The position numbers were made by a program, and so were the translations under genes. From Campylobacter sp. RM6914 (GTDB lineage: Bacteria; Campylobacterota; Campylobacteria; Campylobacterales; Campylobacteraceae), in contig NZ_CP012545.1 of NCBI RefSeq assembly GCF_004803835.1, positions 806,001-870,000 of the forward strand: 64,000 nucleotides of DNA, read 5' to 3'. The notes below the pieces were generated by a model, which did not search any database, was not told where the DNA came from, and saw only the letters and a program-made list of their open reading frames with translations. Of this stretch, positions 1-8,763 are shown one piece after another. The number at the start of each line of letters is the position of its first letter. Within the stretch, counting starts at the first letter, position 1.

Positions 1-231
1 GCGGCAAGCTTGAAATATGTCCCAACGGCAATTTTATCAAGGCAGACTGCCGGCATTCGCGGTAAATCTTTAATCATAAATTTACCGGGTCAGCCAAAAG
101 CTATAAGAGAGTGCCTTGAGCCGATATTTCCTGCTGTGCCATACTGCATAGACCTTATCGAAGGGGCTTTTATCGAAACAGATGAAAATGTAATGAAGGT
201 ATTTAGACCAAAACAAAAGAAAATTTCTTAA
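1..231 (+). CDS. mogA: Molybdopterin adenylyltransferase MogA, C-terminal part (5' end outside the window)
   Basis: The reading frame is open from base 1, so this is the last 76 codons of a longer gene. The visible part carries the MogA/MoaB C-terminal signature: AILSRQTAGIRG, then LIINLPGQP, then VPYCIDLIEG. In the family this region completes the molybdopterin-binding pocket, and the enzyme adenylylates molybdopterin before molybdenum insertion. It is followed directly by a hairpin terminator and faces the LOS operon tail-to-tail. The fold is recognised with good confidence; MogA rather than MoaB is the likelier name because of the PGQP loop and the C-terminal ending. Confidence 0.82.
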   Translation, partial: AASLKYVPTAILSRQTAGIRGKSLIINLPGQPKAIRECLEPIFPAVPYCIDLIEGAFIETDENVMKVFRPKQKKIS

Positions 232-237
232 ATATTT

Positions 238-266
238 TAGTGCCTATTTGTTAGGCACTAATTTTT
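238..266 (+). terminator. Rho-independent terminator of mogA
   Basis: Seven-base stem AGTGCCT / AGGCACT (239-245 with 253-259), extended by a T-A pair, with loop ATTTGTT, followed by A and a run of five T. It starts seven bases after the mogA stop codon. Confidence 0.8.
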
Positions 267-284
267 GGTATTTTGATTTATATA

Positions 285-1028
285 TTATTTTTTAAGTATT
301 TCAAATTCATAAAGCTTTGCTTCTTTTAAAAAAGCATAAAAAGCCAAATTTATGGACACTATCAAACCTTTTTTGCCATTTAAAAAATTTCGCCTTATAA
401 AATATGATTTAAAAAATGCAATGGGCAGCAAGAACGCCAGTTTTAAAAAAGATGACTTTTTATTTTTTTCAAATTTTTCAACCGCCCTTAAACCAGAGTA
501 GCTATTTATCTTATTTATATGAGTTGAAATTTCATTACTTCCGTAGTCATATATAAAATTTTTACTTTTTTTGACCCTACCATTAAAATTTATACTCTCA
601 TGCACTAGCTTTTTAGGGTAGCTTCCCATATCTTTTTTAAAAAAGCGTATTCGTTTGATAAATCTACCATATTTATTAAAAGAGCCTAGATACATACTTG
701 ATATCAGTACTTCTATCCCGTCAGCATCGTTATTTACTATAGTTTGCTCTATCTCATTTTTTAGTCCAGATGATAGCTCTTCATCCGCATCTAGATTTAG
801 CACCCACTCATTTTTACATAAATTTTTTGCATACTCTTTTTGATCAGCATAGTCAGTAAAATCTCTATGATAAATTTTATCCGTGTAGCTTTTAGCAATA
901 TTTAAAGTATCATCCGTACTGCCACTGTCCACGATGACCACCTGATCAAAGTCCTTGACGCTTTCAAGTACTCTTCTTATATGTTTTTCTTCGTTTTTAC
1001 ATATGATATAGACCGAGGCTTTTATCAT
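285..1028 (-). CDS. Family 2 glycosyltransferase (LgtF/WaaE-like LOS core sugar transferase)
   Basis: 247 residues with a GT-A fold. The nucleotide-binding strand VIVDSGSTDDT is at about residues 31-41 and the metal-binding LDADEE motif at 79-84. The pattern matches LgtF/WaaE/KdtX-type enzymes, which add glucose or a similar sugar to the heptose region of LOS on the cytoplasmic face of the inner membrane. The C-terminal third is basic and hydrophobic (LAFLLPIAFFKSYF), suggesting membrane association. It is the last gene of the LOS operon; its ATG overlaps the stop of the upstream deacetylase by 4 bases. Donor and acceptor sugars cannot be read from sequence. Confidence 0.83.
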   Translation of the reverse strand: MIKASVYIICKNEEKHIRRVLESVKDFDQVVIVDSGSTDDTLNIAKSYTDKIYHRDFTDYADQKEYAKNLCKNEWVLNLDADEELSSGLKNEIEQTIVNNDADGIEVLISSMYLGSFNKYGRFIKRIRFFKKDMGSYPKKLVHESINFNGRVKKSKNFIYDYGSNEISTHINKINSYSGLRAVEKFEKNKKSSFLKLAFLLPIAFFKSYFIRRNFLNGKKGLIVSINLAFYAFLKEAKLYEFEILKK

Positions 1029-1798
1029 AGTTTATTCCTTACTTTATGAAATTTCAGCCAAAAGTCAAAAAAGCCCTCAGTGCCAAGCACACCGATACGT
1101 TTTATCTCAAATTTATCATCACCGGCCTTAAACACACCTCGTTTTACGATAGTAGCATTTTTATATCCAGCATTTTTTGTGAGACGAACTATATCATCGT
1201 TGTATTTGCCGTAAGGATAAGCAAACGCCTTGCACTCTTTTTTAGTTATGTTTTCTACTGCTTGTTTTGATTTTATCAGTTCGTCTTTGACCTCTCCTAG
1301 GCTCGCACGTTCTAAATTTAGATGTGACATCGTATGTGAGCCAAACTCCACTATATCACCCATCTTTAAAATTTCATTACCGCTTAGCATACGAGATATA
1401 TATTTTGTATTTTTTTGCTCCCAGTGGTTAGTCTCTTGGTTTGGCACTAGATAAATAGTCGCTTTAAAGCCATGCTTTTTAAGTATAGGATAGGCGTTTG
1501 TGAAGTTATCAGCGTATCCGTCATCAAATGTTATGCAAACGGATTTTTGTGGAAGCTCTTTGAGATCGCATAACTCACTTATCGTGTAGCTTGCAAAGCC
1601 ATTTTTGCCTAGCCATGATATTTGTTTCTCGAAATCCTCAGGCTTCACACGCCACTTATCAAATTTTTCGCCCTTATGCTCAGCTATACTATGGTACATA
1701 AGCACTCTAGCATGATAAAAGCTCTCGCTTTTGCGCCACCAGTTAAATCGGAGTGAAAAACCGATAAAAACAGCTAAAATTACTAAAATCCAAATCAT
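1025..1798 (-). CDS. Membrane-anchored polysaccharide deacetylase (copy 1)
   Basis: 257 residues. An N-terminal membrane helix (residues 2-16) is followed by a basic stretch FNWWRK and a NodB-homology domain. The catalytic motifs are intact: TFDDGY at 90-95 (D92 base, D93 metal), HTMSH at 155-159 (both metal-ligand histidines) and FAYPYG near 192. These enzymes remove acetyl groups from N-acetyl sugars. It lies between a GT4 gene and the terminal GT2 gene with 4-base overlaps on both sides. It is paralogous to the gene at 4795-5598, with the same SLRF-x-WWR sequence after the helix. The substrate is inferred to be an amino sugar of the LOS. Confidence 0.85.
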   Translation of the reverse strand: MIWILVILAVFIGFSLRFNWWRKSESFYHARVLMYHSIAEHKGEKFDKWRVKPEDFEKQISWLGKNGFASYTISELCDLKELPQKSVCITFDDGYADNFTNAYPILKKHGFKATIYLVPNQETNHWEQKNTKYISRMLSGNEILKMGDIVEFGSHTMSHLNLERASLGEVKDELIKSKQAVENITKKECKAFAYPYGKYNDDIVRLTKNAGYKNATIVKRGVFKAGDDKFEIKRIGVLGTEGFFDFWLKFHKVRNKL

Positions 1799-2778
1799 TT
1801 TATCAAACCCCTATATGCATCCATATATTTTTGCACCATTTTTTCTATACTATACTCATCTTTTCTAGTTTTAACTTTTGCAAATACATCCACAAAATGA
1901 TTGTAATTATTATAAATTTCTGTAAGTTTATCTGCCAATGATTCTGCTGTATTTTTAAAAATAAGCTCATCTGGCAAAATTTGAGCACAAATTCCAGTTT
2001 TAGTTGAGATAAGAAGCGGAGAATAATAAATACCATCAATAGCTGTTAGTCCATATGGCTCAAATACTGAAGCAATAATCTGAATATCACAACTAGCCAA
2101 ATAATCTTGTAAATTATCCACAAACCCAACAATGCTAACTTTATTTTCTAAGCCCAAATCACTAATCTGTTTTTCAAGCTCTGCTCTTTGTTCGCCTTGT
2201 CCAAAAATGCTAAATTTAAAATCAAAATCCAAAAGCGAAACAGCCTTTATGATGGTTTGCATACCTTTAACAGGATCAAGTCTTGCCGCAGAAACTATAT
2301 GAAAAGTATCTAATTTTAGCATAGGATTTGTCTTTTTTTCATACATACCGTTTTTGATAATTATAGAATTTTCTTTTAGTATCTCTTTCGTATCCTCAAG
2401 TATCGCCACACAAAGATCAGCTTTTTCGTATCTTTTTTTTGCTTTTAGTGTATGTTTTGTGGCGATGATAGGTATTTTTTTAGACATAAAAAGTCTTGCA
2501 TTATACATTATCTCAAGCTCTTTTGTATTGTGGCAGTGGATTACATCAGGGGAGATTTGTTTTAAAATTTGAGCTGTTTTATATAAAAAAAGTGGATTAT
2601 ATCTATTTTGTTCAAAGTCAAATTCCACCAAATTTACACTATCGTTTATATATGGTTTTATCTTCTTTTGTGTTAGCAAAAATACTTCATTGTCTTTTGA
2701 CATCTCATTACAAATATCCACACAAACCTTTTCAGTCCCAGCAAACTGCACCCAGTGAAGTGTGTGTAAAATTTTCAT
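1795..2778 (-). CDS. Family 4 glycosyltransferase (GT-B fold), copy c
   Basis: 327 residues with the two-domain GT-B layout. The acceptor domain begins MKILHTLHWVQFAGTEK, and the C-terminal domain has VSAARLDPVKG (about 162-172). The usual EX7E catalytic motif reads E240-x7-D248, so the second acid is Asp rather than Glu. Over its whole length it resembles the gene at 3827-4798: RYNP at about 60, ARLDPVKG against GRLDPIKG, and the same spacing, which points to duplication within the operon. Predicted to transfer a sugar to the growing LOS at the cytoplasmic membrane. Specificity unknown. Confidence 0.8.
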   Translation of the reverse strand: MKILHTLHWVQFAGTEKVCVDICNEMSKDNEVFLLTQKKIKPYINDSVNLVEFDFEQNRYNPLFLYKTAQILKQISPDVIHCHNTKELEIMYNARLFMSKKIPIIATKHTLKAKKRYEKADLCVAILEDTKEILKENSIIIKNGMYEKKTNPMLKLDTFHIVSAARLDPVKGMQTIIKAVSLLDFDFKFSIFGQGEQRAELEKQISDLGLENKVSIVGFVDNLQDYLASCDIQIIASVFEPYGLTAIDGIYYSPLLISTKTGICAQILPDELIFKNTAESLADKLTEIYNNYNHFVDVFAKVKTRKDEYSIEKMVQKYMDAYRGLIK

Positions 2779-3830
2779 ATCAGCTCTCCATTTTTATAGA
2801 TATACTCACGCCACTCGTAGCCTTCACTGAAATTTTCATTTTGCAGTGCTTCTATCATAAATTTTGCTACCCTTTTTGCATTTGCTATTTTTAGTGTCTT
2901 TTCTTGTCCATTTTTTGCTATATCTTTAAATTTATCGTCTTTCAAATACTCTTTTATTTTATCAAAACAATCATCAGGACTTTCAAAATAAACTATCTCT
3001 TTTTTATCCTCATAAAGCTTCCCAAAACCATCTATCCTAGGGCTAAAAGTGCAAACTCCACACCCCATAAACTGCGCCATCCTATCGCTAGCACCTAGTA
3101 GCTTCTTTGCATTTTTACTTTCAAGCTCATCATCTCTATTAAAATTTATAGCTATCTTTGCACTATTAACAGCCTCGTGAAACCCACTGCCAAATACATC
3201 TTTATTGCCAAGGCTTGCATAAATTTTATGATTTATACCATTGTTTTTGCAAAAATCATCAAGAAGTGTCGCAAATTTATATCTCACATCCTCTTTATAG
3301 TCTCTCGCTATATATATCACATCAGTAGTTTTTGCTGTGTCTTGGTGTCTATCAAACGCACCATCTGATATGTTTGGGAAAAATGAAAATTTTGTATCTT
3401 TATATTTTAGACTTAGATCTTTTAATGGCAGGGCGTTTGCGTAAAAAAATGTATCCACTTCATTTAAATTATTAAAGAAATTTTGATTTTCTTTTAGATG
3501 ATCCACGTACCACTGTGCTATTTTTAGATTTGGAAGCTCTTGTTTTATGGTTTTTAGAGTTTGCCTATCTATCTTTTCAGCCTTACCAAGAAGCAAAATA
3601 TCAGCCTTTAAATTTTTACAAATTTGTATAAGTTTATTATTCATCTTTTTTAAGCCACTATTTTTTATACCTAAAAATCTTAAATTTCGCTCCCAATCTC
3701 GGTAGCTAAAGTCATATACAAAGTGTCCATTTTGTATAAGTCCGTGTGATATTTTTCTCTCCATACCATAAAAGAAATTTCCATCATCATATTCGTTAAA
3801 TATACTACAATGCACTATTTTAAGGCTCAT
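2775..3830 (-). CDS. Glycosyltransferase with CgeB-like C-terminal domain (Glyco_trans_1_2 type)
   Basis: 351 residues. The N-terminal half is divergent. The C-terminal half matches the Glyco_trans_1_2/CgeB pattern: a cluster of charged residues before DRMAQFMGCGV (about 253-263), then IVYFESPDDCFDKIKEYL, then NGQEKTLKIANAKRV. These proteins have a GT-B fold and usually act in cell-surface or spore-coat glycan assembly. The gene sits between the two GT4 paralogues, with 4-base overlaps at both ends, so it should act in the same glycan. No export signal is seen. Enzymatic specificity is not predictable. Confidence 0.7.
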   Translation of the reverse strand: MSLKIVHCSIFNEYDDGNFFYGMERKISHGLIQNGHFVYDFSYRDWERNLRFLGIKNSGLKKMNNKLIQICKNLKADILLLGKAEKIDRQTLKTIKQELPNLKIAQWYVDHLKENQNFFNNLNEVDTFFYANALPLKDLSLKYKDTKFSFFPNISDGAFDRHQDTAKTTDVIYIARDYKEDVRYKFATLLDDFCKNNGINHKIYASLGNKDVFGSGFHEAVNSAKIAINFNRDDELESKNAKKLLGASDRMAQFMGCGVCTFSPRIDGFGKLYEDKKEIVYFESPDDCFDKIKEYLKDDKFKDIAKNGQEKTLKIANAKRVAKFMIEALQNENFSEGYEWREYIYKNGELI

Positions 3831-4798
3831 TTTACCTCCTTGTAATACTCTTTTAATTCATATAAATACTTCTCAAAACTAAGTTTTTCTTGCATAGGTT
3901 TTGCAAATTTTAAAAACTCATCTTTATAAAAGCCGTAGTTTTCTTTTATCTCTTTTAGTTTTTTATCACATTCGTTTATATCAAATAAAAATTTAGGCTC
4001 GAGTATCTCTTTTATCCCGCCAACATCTGTTGATATAAGTAAATTCGAGTAAAATATACCCTCTAAAAGCGTGTTTGGTAGCCCCTCGCTACGCGATGAT
4101 ATGATTTGCATACCTGAGCCATTTAAAATCTCTTTTATATCATCCCTAAAACTTAAAAGCTCGACTTTATCGTTTAATTTTAGACCATTTATGAGATTTT
4201 TTAGGTTTTGCTCCTCTTTTCCACTTCCGACAATGTAAAGTTTATACTCAAAATTTAGCTTTGAAACAGAGCTGATAAGCTCAGCAAATCCTTTTATGGG
4301 ATCAAGCCTACCCACGCTTACCATACTAAACTTATCAGTTAGTTTCTTTGGCACAATATCTATTTTTTTGATACCAAAGTATATGACTTTACTCTCATTT
4401 TTTATCGTATTTGCCACCTCTTTTGAAACAGCTAAGACATTTTTGGTTCGGTTAAAAATTTTACCTTTTCTTATATTATGTTTTGTGGCTACAAATTTTT
4501 TATTTAAAAATTTATTTATGATATAAAATATCTGCGTCGCCTTTGCTCCATGTGTATGGATAAGCTCGTAGTTTTTGGCTATTTTTGCTATTTCTAGATA
4601 CAAAAATGGATTATACCTTTTATCAAAACTTTGATACTCATAGAGCTTTACATTTTTGCTAAGCTTATCTTTAAAAGAGCAGTTTTTTGGTGTAATAAGA
4701 GCCACTTCATCGGTTTTGCTAAGTTCGTTTAGTGTGTTTATCACGATATTTTCTACACCACCAAAGATATTTGAGCAGATAAAGTAGCAAATTTTCAT
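3827..4798 (-). CDS. Family 4 glycosyltransferase (GT-B fold), copy b
   Basis: 323 residues. The N-terminus MKICYFICSNIFGGVENIV has the glycine-rich loop of GT4 enzymes. SVGRLDPIKGF (about 161-171) opens the nucleotide-sugar domain, and EX7E is intact as E238 and E246 (SEGLPNTLLEG). It is a paralogue of the gene at 1795-2778. It directly follows a polysaccharide deacetylase, while its paralogue directly precedes one, giving a mirrored arrangement. It acts in LOS outer core or O-chain assembly by context. Donor sugar unknown. Confidence 0.83.
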   Translation of the reverse strand: MKICYFICSNIFGGVENIVINTLNELSKTDEVALITPKNCSFKDKLSKNVKLYEYQSFDKRYNPFLYLEIAKIAKNYELIHTHGAKATQIFYIINKFLNKKFVATKHNIRKGKIFNRTKNVLAVSKEVANTIKNESKVIYFGIKKIDIVPKKLTDKFSMVSVGRLDPIKGFAELISSVSKLNFEYKLYIVGSGKEEQNLKNLINGLKLNDKVELLSFRDDIKEILNGSGMQIISSRSEGLPNTLLEGIFYSNLLISTDVGGIKEILEPKFLFDINECDKKLKEIKENYGFYKDEFLKFAKPMQEKLSFEKYLYELKEYYKEVK

Positions 4799-5598
4799 CT
4801 ATCTCGCCCCTTTTTTATCTTTAGTATAAAATTTAAAATCCCACCCCTACCGCTAATCATAATACGTGGTATTTCATGATTATTATAGCTTGATTTATAT
4901 ACGTCATTATGCGTAGTAGTGGCAAATTTATAGTGTTTTTTGGCTATCTCCACGCTACTTTTATCAAAGAAACCAAATGGATAGGCAAAAGTCTCGCATT
5001 TTATGCCAAATTTTTTCTCGATTTCTTGCTTTGAAATTGACATTTGAAGCTCTTTTTCGCTATCGCTTAGACTTGGTAAATTTACGTGGTCAAGTGTGTG
5101 CGAGCCTATCTCTGCAAGTCCGCTATCGAGCAAAATTTTAACCTCATCATCGCTTAGCATCTCTTCATTATTTAACTCACTACTTGACTTTGCGGTATCT
5201 CTATCGTGAGCCCAGTCGCGGTTAAAACGATTTGTAACGATAAAAATATTTGCCTTAAAGTTATACTTTTTAAGAAGCGGTAGTGCGTTTGTTAAGTTGT
5301 CTTTATAACCGTCATCAAATGTCATAATTACTGATTTTTCAGGTAGTTCGCTTGAAATTTCACTTAAAAAATAGCTTTTAAATCCATTTTCCTTAAGCCA
5401 AGCAAGTTGTTTTTCAAACTCTTTTGGCTTTACACGAAGTCTATTAAATTTTGAAGCGTTTTTTGGCAAATGTTCACTTATCATGTGATACATTAATACT
5501 CGTGGATATTTTAAGTCGATATCAGCTCTCCACCATGCAAATCTGAGTGAAAAAATAGCAAGTCCCACAATAATTAAAGCAAAAACAACATATATCAA
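4795..5598 (-). CDS. Membrane-anchored polysaccharide deacetylase (copy 2)
   Basis: 267 residues. A membrane helix spans about residues 2-17, followed by FAWWR and a NodB domain. TFDDGY at 93-98, HTLDH at 167-171 and FAYPFG near 203 keep all predicted catalytic and metal residues. The start is TTG: no ATG is available, and AGGA lies 7 bases upstream in the end of the ligase gene, whose TGA overlaps the TTG. It is a paralogue of the gene at 1025-1798. Probable role: removal of an acetyl group from an amino sugar of the LOS or its lipid-linked precursor. Confidence 0.84.
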   Translation of the reverse strand: MIYVVFALIIVGLAIFSLRFAWWRADIDLKYPRVLMYHMISEHLPKNASKFNRLRVKPKEFEKQLAWLKENGFKSYFLSEISSELPEKSVIMTFDDGYKDNLTNALPLLKKYNFKANIFIVTNRFNRDWAHDRDTAKSSSELNNEEMLSDDEVKILLDSGLAEIGSHTLDHVNLPSLSDSEKELQMSISKQEIEKKFGIKCETFAYPFGFFDKSSVEIAKKHYKFATTTHNDVYKSSYNNHEIPRIMISGRGGILNFILKIKKGRDR

Positions 5599-6797
5599 GC
5601 AATAATCCTATCTTTTAATCCTATAAAACAAAAAACAGTAACATAGCTTAAAAGCTCTTTTGTGTTAAATAAGCCATAGTCAAACTGACAAACAACAAAA
5701 GCAAAAATAAAAAAGCCAATAACCTTAGTATTTTTTGTTTTTACTAAATGTATAAAAATAGCTAAATTTAGACCCATAAAGGCTATAAAACCCAATGAGC
5801 CAGTACTATAAAGTAGCTCCATTATCATATTGTGCGGTGCAGAGTAGTTTGGATTTGTTAAATATGGAGCATTTGGAACAAATCTAAAACTATCTATACC
5901 CCAACCAAAAAATGGTTGTTTTAAAAACATCTCATAGCTATACTGCCATATACCAAATCTATGGCTAGAGTTTCCTTGCACTAGTGTTGAAAATCTATGC
6001 TGAAGGCTATCTGAAAAATAATACAGCACAAGTACTCCAAAACAAAATAAAAGAGCAAAATAAAAATACTCTTTTTTAAATTTTTTTATATTAATAGCCA
6101 CGTAAAATAAAGTAGCTGCACTACTAGCCACCCATGCTGAGCGTGAAAAAGAAAAGATGATTAACAGTGCAAATATACTAAGCAAAACAGCCTTAAAAGC
6201 GGTATTCTTTAAATAGAATAGAATAATAGTAAAGCCTATGCCCATCATTAAACCAAACCCATTGCGATTACGTAAAAATCCTTCCAGACCATACCTAGAG
6301 TTTTTGTAAAAAAATATATTTTGGTAATTTGTTATAATCTCGTATAGTCCCGCAGACGCAAGAAAACAAACACCTATAATACAAGAGTAAAGAATAAATT
6401 TTTCACTAAAGTTATATATTTTAATGAAGTAGCATAGGGCTAAAAATATAAGAGCAAACCGTAAAACAAAATAAACTATAATCTTCCAAGATTTTGGCCC
6501 TAAAACATCTGTGTTTAAGGCATTTGATATAGCCATAACCAAACAAAGCAGAACAAACAAAACCAAGTATATTTTTTGTTTTTTTAAAATTTCTATAACG
6601 GTATTATAATTTTTATAATAAACAACATGAGATACAAAGACCAAATTTATAAGAATCCAGCTACCTTGATAGATGGCATTGTCAAAAGGCATTGATAAAC
6701 ACCAAAGTATAAGAGAAAACAAAAAAACAAATTGGAATTTTGATATATTTTTTATATCTGTAAAAATTTCATTTTTATTCACGCCAAAGATATTCAT
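5595..6797 (-). CDS. O-antigen ligase / polymerase family membrane protein (WaaL-like)
   Basis: 400 residues with about ten to twelve hydrophobic segments. The Wzy_C/WaaL signature is present: RNRNGFGLMMGIG near 178, SFSRSAWVASSA near 216-228, and a large periplasmic loop (about 270-325) containing SHRFGIWQY, GWGIDSFRF and the conserved APHN histidine. WaaL enzymes move undecaprenyl-linked glycans onto lipid A-core in the periplasm; related proteins polymerise O-units. The position inside the LOS operon favours ligase. C. jejuni LOS normally lacks an O-chain, so this gene suggests a ligated glycan here. Ligase versus polymerase cannot be decided from sequence. Confidence 0.75.
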   Translation of the reverse strand: MNIFGVNKNEIFTDIKNISKFQFVFLFSLILWCLSMPFDNAIYQGSWILINLVFVSHVVYYKNYNTVIEILKKQKIYLVLFVLLCLVMAISNALNTDVLGPKSWKIIVYFVLRFALIFLALCYFIKIYNFSEKFILYSCIIGVCFLASAGLYEIITNYQNIFFYKNSRYGLEGFLRNRNGFGLMMGIGFTIILFYLKNTAFKAVLLSIFALLIIFSFSRSAWVASSAATLFYVAINIKKFKKEYFYFALLFCFGVLVLYYFSDSLQHRFSTLVQGNSSHRFGIWQYSYEMFLKQPFFGWGIDSFRFVPNAPYLTNPNYSAPHNMIMELLYSTGSLGFIAFMGLNLAIFIHLVKTKNTKVIGFFIFAFVVCQFDYGLFNTKELLSYVTVFCFIGLKDRIIA

Positions 6798-7876
6798 TTT
6801 AAAATTTCCTTATAAACTTTAACCGTTTCTTTTACCATATTTTCTAAGTTAAATTTCTCTTTTATGTAATTAAATCCATCAAATTTAAGCTCGCGCGCCA
6901 AGAGTATCTTTTTAGAAAGTTCCACCTCATCTAGTGGCTCAAAAAAGTAGCCATTTTCTCCATCTTTTATGATGTCTTTCACACCGCCGTGATTACTAGC
7001 TACTACCGGGGTATTAAGAGCGATGGCTTCAGCCACGCTTCTACCAAAGCTTTCAGGTTTTAAGGTCGCACTCACCACCACATCACTTAGTTTGTAAATT
7101 TTAGCTACTTCGCTAATACTACCTAAAAATTTTACATTTTTATCAAGTCCAAGCTCGTTAGTTAGCGCCTTAAGTTTGTTAGAATACTCCTCTTTTTTGG
7201 GATGTGCTCCACCTGCCACTATGAGGCAGACACTGCTAAATTTTTGCTTTAGCAAAGCGGTCGCTTTTAAAATGGTCTCGATATTTTTTATCTGTGTTAT
7301 GCGTCCAACAACACTTATAACAAGCTCGCTTTCTATCTTAAACTTATCTCTTAAAGTTCTCTTATCGGCTAAATTTTTAGGATCAAAGCTGGTAAGATCA
7401 ACACCGCGAAAAACAACCGATATTTTATCATTTTGCACATTAAAATGTTTTATAATATGCTCTTTTACGGCGTTGCTTACGCATATTATCTTATCGGCAT
7501 CCGTCATTATCTTACTGTAAAAATTTGGTGTATTTATACCGTGAACTGTGCTTACTATATTTAGATTTAGTCCGATTTTAGCAAATTTTAAAAGCCAAGC
7601 AGGCACACGTGAGCGAACATGCACGATATCAGGCTCTATCTCTTTTAAAATTTTTCTAAGCTTTAAAACTCGTTGGATCATAGTGAGCAAATTTTTACTA
7701 TAAACATCAGCCGTTATGTGCGTTACGCCGTTTTTTTCTATCTCGCTTACCAGCTTTCCACCACCGCTTATCACGTATGATTTTATGTTATATTTGTTAA
7801 ATTCGCGTGTTATCTCAACTACACCACGCTCCACTCCGCCCTCATTTAGCTCAGGTAAAAGCTGAACTACTTTCAT
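6794..7876 (-). CDS. Family 4 glycosyltransferase (GT-B fold), copy a
   Basis: 360 residues. The N-terminal glycine loop is LNEGGVERGVVEI (about 10-22), VVGRITQIKN lies at about 189-198, and EX7E is intact as E275 and E283 (ESFGRSVAEA). It is closer to the general GT4 type of heptosyl/hexosyl LOS transferases than to the two shorter GT4 genes downstream. It is translationally coupled by ATGA overlaps to the ELM1-family gene upstream and the ligase downstream. Predicted cytoplasmic, peripheral to the inner membrane. The sugar is unknown. Confidence 0.83.
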   Translation of the reverse strand: MKVVQLLPELNEGGVERGVVEITREFNKYNIKSYVISGGGKLVSEIEKNGVTHITADVYSKNLLTMIQRVLKLRKILKEIEPDIVHVRSRVPAWLLKFAKIGLNLNIVSTVHGINTPNFYSKIMTDADKIICVSNAVKEHIIKHFNVQNDKISVVFRGVDLTSFDPKNLADKRTLRDKFKIESELVISVVGRITQIKNIETILKATALLKQKFSSVCLIVAGGAHPKKEEYSNKLKALTNELGLDKNVKFLGSISEVAKIYKLSDVVVSATLKPESFGRSVAEAIALNTPVVASNHGGVKDIIKDGENGYFFEPLDEVELSKKILLARELKFDGFNYIKEKFNLENMVKETVKVYKEILK

Positions 7877-8763
7877 ATATTTATCTCTTTTAAAATTTTA
7901 GCTAAATTTATCTTTTCGGTTTTGGCAAACACCTCGTTTTTTTGATAAATTTCAACCAGTTTTTTATCTTTTAAATTTTGTATGAAATCATCAAATTTAT
8001 TATGCTCGTCTTTTCTCTCAAGCTCCAGTATGACTACATTTGCGTTAAGGTTACACACGGCTTCGCTTATCATGGATACGGAGTCGATGGTGATAAATAC
8101 GTATTTGCAGTGTTTTAAAAAGTCATATATTGGATTTATCTTGTCTTCAAGATAGCTTACAAAAAAGTTAAAATTTTCTTTTTTTAGCGCGCTTTCTATC
8201 TCTTTTGGAGTTCGCGGAGATGTTGTAATAAGCGCTTCATAGTCACTAAATTTAACCCTTATCTTTTTTATGGTTTTTACTATCTCTTCACTCATGACAA
8301 AGCTTTTGTTGCTACCGCCGATGATAAAACCTATCGCCTTTTTTTGAGGGGTGTAGTAGTTTGTTGGCTTTAGATAGTTTAAATTTACAGGCAATATGGT
8401 CGCATTTTTGGCATGAAAATTATCATGATGTGTGCAAAATACAATATCAAAGTCATTTCTAAAACCTTTTGGAGCCATTAGTGCTACGTTTTTTGCTTTA
8501 AATTTTCTTGCAAAATATTTATTAGCATAATACGTCGTAGAGCCAGCCGAAACAACTATGTCAAAATTTTGAAATTTCAAACTGCCATAGTTAAAAATAG
8601 GCAGATATATACGCAAAAAATCAAGCAAATAACTTAAAAATTTAAGCCATTTATATGAGAATTTGATACGTAAGATCTCAAATTTATATCCTTTGAGTTC
8701 GCAAAATGCCACACTTTGGCTTTCATGTCCAGCTCTTGCATCGCTGATGATAAGAGCTCTCAC
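7873..8763 (-). CDS. ELM1/GtrOC1-family protein, putative GT-B glycosyltransferase
   Basis: 296 residues with the start at 8763. That GTG overlaps the htrB stop as GTGA, as at the other operon junctions, and has AGGTGG 5 bases upstream; a GTG at 8772 is also in frame. The sequence matches the family named after plant mitochondrial fission factor ELM1: IISDARAGHESQ at the N-terminus, VVSAGSTTYYAN near 90, GFIIGGSNKSF near 150, and DSVSMISEA near 225. In bacteria this family is found in LOS/LPS loci and is presumed to be a GT-B transferase. Its position directly after htrB suggests an early step, near lipid A or inner core. Function inferred. Confidence 0.7.
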   Translation of the reverse strand: MRALIISDARAGHESQSVAFCELKGYKFEILRIKFSYKWLKFLSYLLDFLRIYLPIFNYGSLKFQNFDIVVSAGSTTYYANKYFARKFKAKNVALMAPKGFRNDFDIVFCTHHDNFHAKNATILPVNLNYLKPTNYYTPQKKAIGFIIGGSNKSFVMSEEIVKTIKKIRVKFSDYEALITTSPRTPKEIESALKKENFNFFVSYLEDKINPIYDFLKHCKYVFITIDSVSMISEAVCNLNANVVILELERKDEHNKFDDFIQNLKDKKLVEIYQKNEVFAKTEKINLAKILKEINI

